A stretch of 64,000 nucleotides of DNA from JAEINY01 sp942490535 (GTDB lineage: Bacteria > Bacteroidota > Bacteroidia > Bacteroidales > Marinilabiliaceae): NCBI GenBank assembly GCA_942490535.1, contig CALNXQ010000003.1, forward strand, positions 992,001-1,056,000. The letters are read 5' to 3'. The notes under the pieces were generated by a model. It was given only the letters and a program-made list of their open reading frames with translations. It ran no database searches and was not told where the DNA came from. The position numbers and the translations under genes are program-made. This document shows, in pieces, positions 28,058-37,017 of this stretch (the first letter of the stretch is position 1; each line of letters begins with the position of its first letter).

Positions 28058-29473
28058 CTAATCTTTTTTTAACGAATCGACATAAGCCTGATTATACCTC
28101 ATTCTGGAATGCGGCGTCCAACGGGGATGACTCGTCCAGAGCGGCGAGACCATCTCGTTCTGCCATCCTTGAAAATCATTCAACAATTCTTTTACTAATG
28201 CTGGTTCGTGCTCTGCCATGTTGATTCGCTCACCGATATCTTCACGCAGGTTATGCAAGCGTGGCGCTTGATCATCAAACCAGATTAATTTCCAGTCGCC
28301 TTTGCGAACCGCACCATGATGCTGCAATCGCCAAAATAATTTCTCATGAGGTACTTCATCCGTTTTTCCCATAATAAAAGGCATCAGGTTCACACCATCA
28401 AAAATTGGATCGACTGGTAGTTCTCCACCGGCCAGCGCCACAGCCGTTGGTAAAATGTCCATGGTAATGATCGGTTGCTCATATTTGGTACCTGATGGTA
28501 TAACACCCGGCCATTGTGCCAGAAAAGGAACATGAATCCCACCTTCCAGAAAGGTTCCTTTTGTACCCGAAAAGGGATCGTTACAGGACGCATTATAAGG
28601 CATTGCTCCTCCATTATCATTGGTGAAAAAGACAAGGGTATTTTCCTCAATCCCCAATTCTTTCAACTGCGCCATTACCTTACCCACATTTTCATCCAAC
28701 GAACGCGTCATGGCCGCATTTACAGCCCGTTCATCCGTTTGAAATAAGGCACGCGCTTCTTCCAGATAATCCGGACGGGCATGCATGGGCGTATGCGGCG
28801 CATTAAATGACAGGTAGAGGAAAAAAGGATGTTCTTTGTTCTTTTGGATGAATGCACAGGCCTCATCTCCAAAAGCATCTGTGAGGTAAGACAACGCCGT
28901 ATAATCGACTCCTTCAAAATTACGAATGATGTCCTTTGCCAGTCCCGTATGATAGGCTGAACCGCCACCTAACATGCCAAAGAAAGTCTCAAATCCACGG
29001 TTACAGGGGTGAAACTGAGATTTTTCGCCCAAATGCCATTTACCAACCATCCCGGTACGATAGCCATTTTCCTTCATCAAATCGGCAATGGTTAATTCGC
29101 CAACAGGCAATCCCAACAACTCTTCATCCGTTTTACTGTAATTCCCTCCCAGGTTACATTCATGCCCGAATCGCTGTTGATACCTTCCTGTCAGTAAGCC
29201 AGCCCGGGAAGGACTACATACCGGGCCGCTCACATACCCATTGGTGAAAGTCACCCCATTTTGGGCAATGGCATCAATGTTTGGTGTTTTGATCAGCTTA
29301 TTGCCGTTCATGCTGAAATCGGCAAAACCCGCATCGTCGGAAAACAAGATGATCACATTAGGGCGCTTATTTTCAGCTGTATTTTGTTGTGGCTGCCTGG
29401 CCCCACATCCTGCCAGTACACCAGAAAATGTCAGGAGCGATAATGCTTGCGCAATGATTGTTGTAGTTTTCAT
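28058..29473 (-). CDS. Sulfatase, fourth of five (lipoprotein)
   Basis: A 471-residue type I sulfatase. The start is placed at 29473 because it gives a lipoprotein signal (TFSGVLAGC, Cys23); the longer frame adds ten unlikely residues overlapping the preceding gene. The formylglycine Cys86 is in VCSPSRAGLLTGRYQQR, and the second metal site is FTNDNGGAMPYN. It is co-transcribed with the fifth sulfatase (13-bp gap) and followed by a terminator. Sequence around NGGAMPYNASCNDPF suggests a family different from its neighbours, so the five enzymes likely act on different sulfate positions. Confidence 0.92.
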   Translation of the reverse strand: MKTTTIIAQALSLLTFSGVLAGCGARQPQQNTAENKRPNVIILFSDDAGFADFSMNGNKLIKTPNIDAIAQNGVTFTNGYVSGPVCSPSRAGLLTGRYQQRFGHECNLGGNYSKTDEELLGLPVGELTIADLMKENGYRTGMVGKWHLGEKSQFHPCNRGFETFFGMLGGGSAYHTGLAKDIIRNFEGVDYTALSYLTDAFGDEACAFIQKNKEHPFFLYLSFNAPHTPMHARPDYLEEARALFQTDERAVNAAMTRSLDENVGKVMAQLKELGIEENTLVFFTNDNGGAMPYNASCNDPFSGTKGTFLEGGIHVPFLAQWPGVIPSGTKYEQPIITMDILPTAVALAGGELPVDPIFDGVNLMPFIMGKTDEVPHEKLFWRLQHHGAVRKGDWKLIWFDDQAPRLHNLREDIGERINMAEHEPALVKELLNDFQGWQNEMVSPLWTSHPRWTPHSRMRYNQAYVDSLKKD

Positions 29474-29486
29474 AAATATATCTTTT

Positions 29487-30914
29487 TCAATTAGGTACAT
29501 ATTGGGGATTCCATTCAGTAGGCACGGGAGATTTAGTCTGTTCCCGCCACTGCTTCAACAAGCGATGTAACTGCTTTGCCTTACCTGGCTTTATATCAAG
29601 CAAATTTTGAGATTCACCGGGATCCAACTCCAGGTTGTAAAGCTCCAGTTCTCCCTCCTCAAAATATTCATGTAACTTCCATTTTCCTTGACGCATGGCA
29701 GATCCTGGCCGGGTTCGGAATAGTAGATCCCTGGACTGGTCCTTTTGAGGGGCATAAGCCTCCAAATAGATTGGGAAATGCCAATAAAGGTCATTTCTTT
29801 CCAGTTTCTTCCCTTCACTTATCAGTGATAACAACGATTCGCCATCCAGCGTGTGTTCCTGCTCCTTTTTAATTCCGGCAGCATCCATCAACGTGGGGTA
29901 AAAATCAATCCCCGACACTGGCACATCAATTGTTCTACCAGCCGAAAATTGAGAGGGCCAACTCACAATGAGTGGTTCACGAATTCCCCCTTCGTAATAT
30001 GATCCTTTACCGGCCCGCAAAGGCTGTTGCGATGAAAACCTGGCAATGCCCCCATTATCCGAAAAGAATATAACCAGAGTATTCTCCCTTAATCCATATT
30101 TATCCAAGGCTTCCATCAGCCGTCCAATATTCAGGTCTGCACTTTCGACCATGGCCGCATAGACCGCATGATTTTGTCCTTCACAACCTTCTTTTTGGCT
30201 ATACTTTTCTATTAATGCCGCTTTCCCTTGTAAAGGGGTATGCACGGTGAAGTAGGGCAAATAGAGAAAAAAAGGCTTTCCGGTTTTATCAGGTGCATTT
30301 TCCTTCATGAAATGGATGGCTTCTGAAGTTAACCTGTCGGTCAGATACTCGCCCTCCGGGCCATCTACCAATTTTGGATTTCTATAGGGACTAAAATAGC
30401 TCTTCGGGTGACCTTCGTGCGACCCGGCAATATTCAGGTTAAAACCTTGTTGACAGGGATCTTCACCCAAATGCCATTTACCAATGTGGGCGGTTTGGTA
30501 ACCCGCTTTCTGAAATGTTTCTGCCAACGTTACAATGCTATCGGCTAACGTGGTGGTGTTAGGTATGGGTATTAATTTGCGGTCTTCAGCCCGCCCTCGT
30601 TCCGATGAACCAACGGTATAAATCCCATGTCGGGAAGGGTATTGTCCCGACATGATACACGCCCTGCTTGGAGCACAGTTAGCTGCCGGTGCATAAGCAT
30701 TTGTAAAAACAACCCCATCATTGGCCAATTGATCAATATGAGGTGTCTCGTAAAAACAACTACCCATGTAACCCACATCTTTCCATCCCAAATCGTCAAT
30801 GAGGATAAACAGAATATTCGGTGGTACCGGAGGATCTTGCTGATCCTTTGCAAAACTCACCTCACAAGTGACAGCCAGAACCAGCAGAAAAAATAAATAC
30901 TTTGCCTTACTCAT
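29487..30914 (-). CDS. Sulfatase, fifth of five (signal peptidase I type)
   Basis: A 475-residue type I sulfatase with formylglycine Cys80 in NCAPSRACIMSGQYPSR. The signal peptide is of the SPI kind, ending VSFAKD, and the metal motifs ILIDDLGWKDVG and FFSDNGGIARFS are present. It starts the two-gene sulfatase unit and lies 75 bp after the large T9SS protein gene. The substrate is unknown. This family often acts on free or terminal sulfated sugars, which is an inference. Confidence 0.92.
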   Translation of the reverse strand: MSKAKYLFFLLVLAVTCEVSFAKDQQDPPVPPNILFILIDDLGWKDVGYMGSCFYETPHIDQLANDGVVFTNAYAPAANCAPSRACIMSGQYPSRHGIYTVGSSERGRAEDRKLIPIPNTTTLADSIVTLAETFQKAGYQTAHIGKWHLGEDPCQQGFNLNIAGSHEGHPKSYFSPYRNPKLVDGPEGEYLTDRLTSEAIHFMKENAPDKTGKPFFLYLPYFTVHTPLQGKAALIEKYSQKEGCEGQNHAVYAAMVESADLNIGRLMEALDKYGLRENTLVIFFSDNGGIARFSSQQPLRAGKGSYYEGGIREPLIVSWPSQFSAGRTIDVPVSGIDFYPTLMDAAGIKKEQEHTLDGESLLSLISEGKKLERNDLYWHFPIYLEAYAPQKDQSRDLLFRTRPGSAMRQGKWKLHEYFEEGELELYNLELDPGESQNLLDIKPGKAKQLHRLLKQWREQTKSPVPTEWNPQYVPN

Positions 30915-30989
30915 TCAATAATTGTTAAATGGAGCAAGCCTGTAACATACATTTACTACAAAATACAAACCTGCCCCTTTTATATAACT

Positions 30990-33900
30990 TTAATTTCTCA
31001 TACTAATTTTCTGTGTCTGAATTCTTTTTTCTCCATAAATGGCGACTATATATATTCCAGGCTGTTGAAATGATATCTCGTGAGAGCCTGCCGGCACCTC
31101 CAGACGATTCACACAATTACCCTTCATATCGAAAATCTTCATTGGCGTTAATTTCCCACTATTCTCAATTCTCAACTTCATTTTACCACTGATAAGCCGA
31201 ATATCCTCCCCAATTGCATCCTCAAATCCTGTTGCAGTAGACTGCATTTGAGTCATCTCAGATGGTGTCAAGGCCTGATCCCAAAAATGTAAATCATCCA
31301 TTTGTCCAACGAACGTCCGATTCTCATTTTGAATATCATGACCAATTTGAATATCCACACCAGAAACCGTATTAACTGCTTGTCCATTTGTTGCAGATAC
31401 CAAATCAGCTTGTCCATCAATGTAGAATTTAACATTCCCAACACTACCCATTCCATCATAGGTCACAGCCACATGATGCCAGTTACCGTCATTTACTACT
31501 GTTCCTGTTCCAATGGCATAACCCGCTTCCACTTCCAAACGCAACTGACCACTGCTATTAACCAGAAAGACAAACTTGCTTGCTGCGGCTTTGCTTCCCA
31601 TAGCTGTAAATACACGTTCGGAGGCTGTTGTTTTCACCCATAATGAGATGGTACGAGGGGCGGCCCCTACCCATCCTTTATGATTGGTTACCACTGAATA
31701 AGTTTGATTAAAGTCTGCCACCATGCCTCTTTCAGTATCATTAATAAAGGTGATACCATCATTTTCTGTTGCATTCCAACCATTTCCGGTTATGTCATTT
31801 GCATTACCATTAAAGTCATAGGCTGCCTCCAATTGAACCACAACCGGTTCCTGCACTTCAATAAAAGAAGAAAAGGTTTGCGAGCTTGTACCATTGGCAT
31901 CGGTAACGGTTAATGCTACATCATACGCACCAACTGTGCTATATTCGATCACCGGGTTTTCTTCAGTGGATGAGTTGGGCGTACCTCCCGGGAATGACCA
32001 GCTAAAGGTGGCATCGGACGCACAAACGGAATGATCTACAAACTTAAGCTCACCAGGCGCATTTACTTTTTGAGCGGTGATGGGATGAGCAATGGGAGAT
32101 GATGCTTCATAAACATCACCTTCAAAGATCGAGCGTAAAGAACCAATGGTTATCTTACCTGTAGAATACTTAAAACGAATATGTGTCACAGGTGTGGCAG
32201 CAGGTAAACCAGTGCTAAAATTAACCCACTCTGTCATGGCATTATTACGATACCAGATGCCGGCCGAGTTGCCAATGTACACACCTCCATCCGTGCCCAG
32301 TTGATGGGCCAGCGAAAGGACCTCATAGGAAGGTAAGTTCCCCGAGGGACCTGAGTAATCGCTCCAGCTAACACCTCCATCTATGGATTTCAACACTTTC
32401 ACACTGGTTTGTTTACCTTGAACGGAACACCAGATGACATTGGCATCTAAACCATCGGTCGACACGTTACCCAATGAATAGCCAAGAGTTAACTCAGTTG
32501 GCGGCGTCCGATCCTCCCAGTTTAAACCGCCGTCTTCAGTTCGCCACAATTTATTGCTTTGCTCAACGACATACAAAATATCTGCACTTTCGTATGACGG
32601 ATGTATATTGGTCAGTTTATTGGTGAAGGTATAGAGCACGCTCCAGTCCTTTAAAGCCTCTTCATCTATACTCTTCTTAAAGACATTATCGGTATGTGTA
32701 AAATTCTGACCATAGTAGAAATGATTCAACATCTCATTTTGCTTATACCCTTTCGGCGTATTCACCGGCATCAATGCACTAACAGCAGGTGTATTACGAT
32801 CTAATGAACGGATGACCCGATTACCTCCATAGGAATTCCCATACATATAACGGTCATCCCCATAATTGATATAAGTAGAACTGGCATCGGCCCCCATTAT
32901 ATTGTACCATCCACCTACATAGGTATTATCATCACGCATGATGATCTGTCCATGGTACAATCCGGCATTCATAATGTCATTTTTCCAGCTTCGGTCTACG
33001 CCCCATATTTGCTGAGCTGCAAACCCGCCAAAGCTTTTATCTTGGAGATTGGCCATTCCATCTGTAGACAGACCAATGCCACCATCCGTACCAATCCATG
33101 TGTTATTATCATATATTTCAGCACATTGAAAATCCATGTGATACATCGTGGTACCCGAAGCGGCACGATTTACATAAGTCCAGGAATAACCGCCATCTGT
33201 CGATTTCCAAACATTGATGGTACCTGCAATCATGTAATCCGGATCTGTATCAGACACCGCAAAGGCCATGTCCCAACTTAACTGCCCCACTTCACTGGCT
33301 AACCCATTGGTGGCGCGAGCTAAAAAGTTGGGTGAGCCGGATACGCCGGGTACAGCCTGATAAATATTGGTAAACGAGTCACCGGCATCAGTGGATTTGA
33401 AGACCCCATAAACACCTTGCTCCTCCCCTTGTTTACCACCTGCAACAATCCAAACCACATCCGCTGCAGCCGGACTTATTTCAATGAGGCTTCTTTTCAT
33501 TTCATGGCCACTAATCGGCGCGGGGTAACCATTGATTATTGAATTCCACGTAGTACCAGCATCCGTTGTTTTGTAAAAACTGGTCCAGGTGCCCTCACTA
33601 ACGGTGGCATAGGCCACATCAGAATTGGTGGGATGGAACTCCACATCGTATACTTCTGTAAACACTTTTTGAACCCACGTGTCACCACCATCCAGCGTTA
33701 CCCAAAGGCCCCCCTTCGAGGCATGAATAACTTTATTGGCATCATCATGTGCAATGGCAATCGCTGTTGGACTCGTCCCATTGGGATAATTGACTCTGTC
33801 ATCAAGTGCCGTAAAAAACCAGTTACTTCCACCATCTATGGATTTTATAACCCCTTCGTTTGACGAAGCATAAACCACATTGGTATTGACCGGGGAGATA

Positions 33901-34466
33901 CAGATTCCTGTGACAGTACTGACTAAGATATCTTTGGTCACATTGGTCCAGTTATCACCACCATTGACCGATAACCACACTCCACCAGAAATGCAACCCA
34001 TCAATACTTTTGAAGGATTATCGGGAAACTGTTGGATGCTTCGTACCACCCCTTGTGTATTGGTTCTGTAACGCGCCTCCAGATCAAAGGTGAAAGGTCC
34101 GATCTGCTGCCAACTACCTGTACTCGTCCCACTTTTTAAAAGAGATTCTTCTTTTTTTAGAATCTGCAGATCTCCCTGATTTAACTTGAGTGGCAACAGA
34201 TTGCCGCTGGCATCGTAATTTCCGCTCACTTCTCTGGTCCAACGGATGTATTCTCTGACGGCATCGGTTTTTACATATTCATGGGACTTGAAGTAAGCTT
34301 CGAAGGCATTTGTGATGGAAAAGTAATTGGGCGCATCTGAATTTAATTCATGGTACCAATCTGATTGTTGATGCAATTTAAGATGCTCATAGACATTTTG
34401 TCCACGGATGATCCCCATGTTAAGAATCAAGCTTATGATTATATAAATGGTAACTCTTTTATTCAT
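30990..34466 (-). CDS. Large secreted VPS10/BNR-repeat, PKD, LamG protein with T9SS sorting domain
   Basis: A 1158-residue protein. Signal peptide at residues 1-22 (start 34466 chosen; the longer frame adds a non-signal sequence). Residues about 120-800 carry many sialidase/VPS10-like BNR repeats (STDGGYSWTYV, SVNGGDNWTNV, SIDGGVSWSDY). A PKD domain follows (about 830-905, TFSWSFPGGTP), then a LamG/concanavalin-type domain (about 910-1080, NWHHVAVTYDG). The last 75 residues look like a type A T9SS C-terminal domain (MKIFDMKGNCVNRLEVPAG, QKISMRN). It should be secreted and surface-attached. It may bind or hydrolyse the glycan, but no catalytic residues could be assigned. Confidence 0.85.
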   Translation of the reverse strand: MNKRVTIYIIISLILNMGIIRGQNVYEHLKLHQQSDWYHELNSDAPNYFSITNAFEAYFKSHEYVKTDAVREYIRWTREVSGNYDASGNLLPLKLNQGDLQILKKEESLLKSGTSTGSWQQIGPFTFDLEARYRTNTQGVVRSIQQFPDNPSKVLMGCISGGVWLSVNGGDNWTNVTKDILVSTVTGICISPVNTNVVYASSNEGVIKSIDGGSNWFFTALDDRVNYPNGTSPTAIAIAHDDANKVIHASKGGLWVTLDGGDTWVQKVFTEVYDVEFHPTNSDVAYATVSEGTWTSFYKTTDAGTTWNSIINGYPAPISGHEMKRSLIEISPAAADVVWIVAGGKQGEEQGVYGVFKSTDAGDSFTNIYQAVPGVSGSPNFLARATNGLASEVGQLSWDMAFAVSDTDPDYMIAGTINVWKSTDGGYSWTYVNRAASGTTMYHMDFQCAEIYDNNTWIGTDGGIGLSTDGMANLQDKSFGGFAAQQIWGVDRSWKNDIMNAGLYHGQIIMRDDNTYVGGWYNIMGADASSTYINYGDDRYMYGNSYGGNRVIRSLDRNTPAVSALMPVNTPKGYKQNEMLNHFYYGQNFTHTDNVFKKSIDEEALKDWSVLYTFTNKLTNIHPSYESADILYVVEQSNKLWRTEDGGLNWEDRTPPTELTLGYSLGNVSTDGLDANVIWCSVQGKQTSVKVLKSIDGGVSWSDYSGPSGNLPSYEVLSLAHQLGTDGGVYIGNSAGIWYRNNAMTEWVNFSTGLPAATPVTHIRFKYSTGKITIGSLRSIFEGDVYEASSPIAHPITAQKVNAPGELKFVDHSVCASDATFSWSFPGGTPNSSTEENPVIEYSTVGAYDVALTVTDANGTSSQTFSSFIEVQEPVVVQLEAAYDFNGNANDITGNGWNATENDGITFINDTERGMVADFNQTYSVVTNHKGWVGAAPRTISLWVKTTASERVFTAMGSKAAASKFVFLVNSSGQLRLEVEAGYAIGTGTVVNDGNWHHVAVTYDGMGSVGNVKFYIDGQADLVSATNGQAVNTVSGVDIQIGHDIQNENRTFVGQMDDLHFWDQALTPSEMTQMQSTATGFEDAIGEDIRLISGKMKLRIENSGKLTPMKIFDMKGNCVNRLEVPAGSHEISFQQPGIYIVAIYGEKRIQTQKISMRN

Positions 34467-34595
34467 AGATTTGGGATTTTCGCTAATACAACATCCTTCA
34501 TAGCGTAAACAACGAAGTGAATAATTAAACAATAAAACACCGTTAATTAGCCAATTATTACTCGATAATTTTTTTTGAATTTGTCCTGCGTAAAA

Positions 34596-34622
34596 AGGAA
34601 TCCCTTCAACGCCGGGATTCCT
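34596..34622 (-). terminator. Terminator downstream of susD
   Basis: AGGAATCCC (34596-34604) pairs perfectly with GGGATTCCT (34614-34622). Read on the minus strand the stem is followed by TTTTTACG, a typical intrinsic terminator 16 bp past the susD stop. It separates susCD from the T9SS protein and sulfatase genes. Confidence 0.8.
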
Positions 34623-34637
34623 AATTGTATTTAAATA

Positions 34638-35972
34638 TTATTCAGCAGTTTTCCAACCCGGATTCTGAACCAGATTTTCATTTAGGGCCAATTCTTCCAA
34701 CGGAATAGGGTATAAATAATAGTGTTCAGGGAAGCCTGGAGGTACCCCCCATGGTGAAACAAAGCCTTCTGCAGCACCACCCTGAATTGGCAACTTATTA
34801 CCATAATCAGAATTCTTCACATAACGACCCAACTTTTCCAGTGCCTCGTATTCATGGGCTTTTTTCCATCGTCTGATATCATCAAAACGGAAGCCTTCAC
34901 CCATTAATTCCACCGCACGCTCGCGTCTGATTTCCCATAGTACACGATCCACATCAGCGTCACGCGTTGGGTCATCCACGAAATTAGCAATATCTAATGG
35001 CGCTACTTTTCCCCTGGCACGTAATTTATTAATCGTCAAATCGGCTATTGCCTGATCAAACTCACCCAATTCAAATTTAGCTTCGGCGAGGTTAACCAAT
35101 ACTTCCCCCATTCTGAAAACAGGAAAATCGGTGTACTCTTTGTTTTGTATGCCTGTATGAAACTCATTGTAATACTTATGGAACCTATATCCTGTATAGC
35201 TCACCATGAAACCCTGACCTTTATTACTCTTACGGAAATGCGGCTCCTGCTTTAAGATAATCCCCTGCCAGTTGCTTAAAGGCAATGTCTTATGATCGGC
35301 ATCTGATAAGGTGTTCATCAAATCGATGTACTCGCGGTGCTTCGGATCAGTGTGAAAGTCCCATGTCTTTTGACCGGTAGGTACAACCTGGTATGGAGGA
35401 GGAGTGATATAGTACAAGCGCTCATCGCGGTTTCTGAATTCAGCGTATGGATCTTCAGGCGCATTTAAATCACCTTCAAACATGGCACTTGTCCATATGG
35501 TTTCACCGTCCTTGCATAAAAATTTGTCAATACCGCGTTTGGTGATATCCCAGTCTCCTGCCGAGTTACGATGGCGTGATGTGTGAATGTGCATCATTAC
35601 ATCAAATTCATAGGCCTTATAAAGAAGAATGCCATTCGTTCCATTCAAATTAGTACTATTAAACACCTGATCGTAATTGCCATGCAAATTAGGAAATGAC
35701 TGGGCAAGTGCCATACCGGCATCCACACTGGCACGCAGGTATTTAGTTTCATCACCCAGTGAGTGGTATTTGCGCCAAGTACCTTCAAACAGCCCAAAAC
35801 GTGAGATTAATGCTTGTACAACACTCTGGTCAACTACATTATCTCCTTCAGCTCGGATATTAGCTTCTGCATATTCCAAATCCGCTAACATCTTGGCAGC
35901 AATTTCATCACGTGATGTTTTTGGTCCATACAACACATCCAAATCTGTTTCATTAACTAACTCATCCAACTT
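34638..35972 (-). pseudogene. susD: SusD family lipoprotein, C-terminal part (interrupted)
   Basis: 444 codons of a SusD/RagB nutrient-binding protein, from KLDELVNETDLDVLYGPK (the segment after the first TPR helices) to the C-terminal ALNENLVQNPGWK. Typical features are FRMGEVLVNLAEAKFELGEF and RRERAVELMGEGFRFDDIRRW. The N-terminal 154 codons lie at 36537-36998, separated by an IS200-like element. The open frame actually extends to 36104, but the extra residues come from the element. Removing 35973-36536 (564 bp) restores one 598-codon frame. An internal start making a useful protein is unlikely because the signal peptide is lost. Confidence 0.9.
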
Positions 35973-36536
35973 AACCACTATGGACTGAAAGTCCATAGGT
36001 TTGGAGAGACCAGAATGACTGAAAGTCATTCCTAGTGTGTTATTCAAGGATAAAATTGGAACCATCCTGATCTTCTGGTTTGCGATGATGCTCCAAATAG
36101 GCATTCACCATTTCATCCGTAATATTACCAGAACTCCAACAGCCAAAACCAATTGCCCAAAAGTGTCGACCCCAATATTTTTTACTAAGCGATGGGAATT
36201 CCTGTTGTAATTTTCTGGAACTTCGACCTTTTAGTTTCTTTACTAACTCACTAACACTTTGAGATGGACGATAATTTATGTGCATGTGTATATGATCGGA
36301 TGAAACTACTCCTTTAAGGATCAAAACATCCTCTGCTTCACATATCTGCATTAATATTGAGCGACATCTTTTTTTTATGTCTCCTTGCAATACTGGATAC
36401 CTATATTTAGTTGACCATACAATATGAACTGTCATTTCAGAAACAGTATGGCCATTGCTCCTTTGTACCATATTGTAAAGGTAGCTTTTTTAGAAGCTAA
36501 AGCAAGATGCACTAAAGTGCATAGTTTTAACTACTA
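35973..36536 (-). mobile_element. IS200-like element inserted in susD
   Basis: A 564-bp element with one transposase gene and hairpin ends, no terminal inverted repeats and no target duplication, as expected for IS200/IS605-type elements. The left end (36507-36522) has hairpin ATGCAC/GTGCAT; the right end has CTATGGACT/AGTCCATAG (35978-35998) and GAATGACT/AGTCATTC (36013-36031), both with 3-base TTC loops on the element strand. Boundaries were set so that excision gives an in-frame susD and the first in-frame stop (TAG 36536-36534) is inside the element; they may shift by a few bases. The sequence just outside the left end is TCTCAA. Confidence 0.85.
36040..36471 (-). CDS. tnpA: IS200/IS605 family transposase TnpA
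   Basis: A 143-residue Y1 transposase. The HUH motif is HIHMH, followed by SELVKKLKGRSSRKLQQEF. The WGRHFWAIGFGCWSSGN segment and the helix with the catalytic Tyr (MVNAYLEHHRK) complete the family signature. All catalytic residues seem present, so the element may still be active. It is a single-gene element with no TnpB nuclease. Confidence 0.93.
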   Translation of the reverse strand: MVQRSNGHTVSEMTVHIVWSTKYRYPVLQGDIKKRCRSILMQICEAEDVLILKGVVSSDHIHMHINYRPSQSVSELVKKLKGRSSRKLQQEFPSLSKKYWGRHFWAIGFGCWSSGNITDEMVNAYLEHHRKPEDQDGSNFILE

Positions 36537-36998
36537 TTGAGACCAATAAATGAATTCACCATATTTAATTAACAATTGAAAATGCTCATACGCTCTGAAA
36601 AAGTATCCGACACTGCGCCAGTGCTTCTGTCCTTCTTCATCCAACTGGCTGCCTTCAATATTACTCAACATAAGGTTAACTCGACGAATTCTCTCGTAAG
36701 GGTCTGTCCAACTATCTGCATTGTTCGGCTCAACTACATTTTGCCAGAGCCAATCTCGTCCGATACTGCCAGAGCCTTGACACATCAAATCACCATTCCA
36801 CTCATTATTGGTTGGGGTAAGATCAAAACCAGGGAAAGTATTATAAAATCCCCAGCAGTAGGTTTCAAAATTAGCATCAGTAGTAAAAGTAGTTGGCTCT
36901 GAAAGCTGATCTAGTGGGGCTTTATCTAAAAATGCATCGCTACACCCTACTAAAAGCAGGATCATGCAAACCGATAATACGCTATATGTTTTTTTCAT
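36537..36998 (-). pseudogene. susD: SusD family lipoprotein, N-terminal part (interrupted)
   Basis: 154 codons with a lipoprotein signal (LLLVGC) and the SusD start DAFLDKAPLDQLSEPTTF. They continue through WTDPYERIRRVNLMLSNIE and FFRAYEHFQLLIKYGEFIYWSQ, where the reading frame meets the stop codon of the inserted IS200-like element. Starting 19 bp after the susC stop, it is translated with SusC. The start at 36998 is preferred over 37031 because it gives the lipobox signal. The 154-residue product lacks the main ligand-binding face. Confidence 0.9.
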
Positions 36999-37017
36999 TT
37001 CTGTAGCTTTTATAAAA

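Noticed and set aside
34638..36104. Treating the SusD C-terminal frame as a complete 488-residue protein
   Set aside because: Its first 44 residues come from the IS200-like element and there is no signal peptide; the true N-terminus lies across the element.
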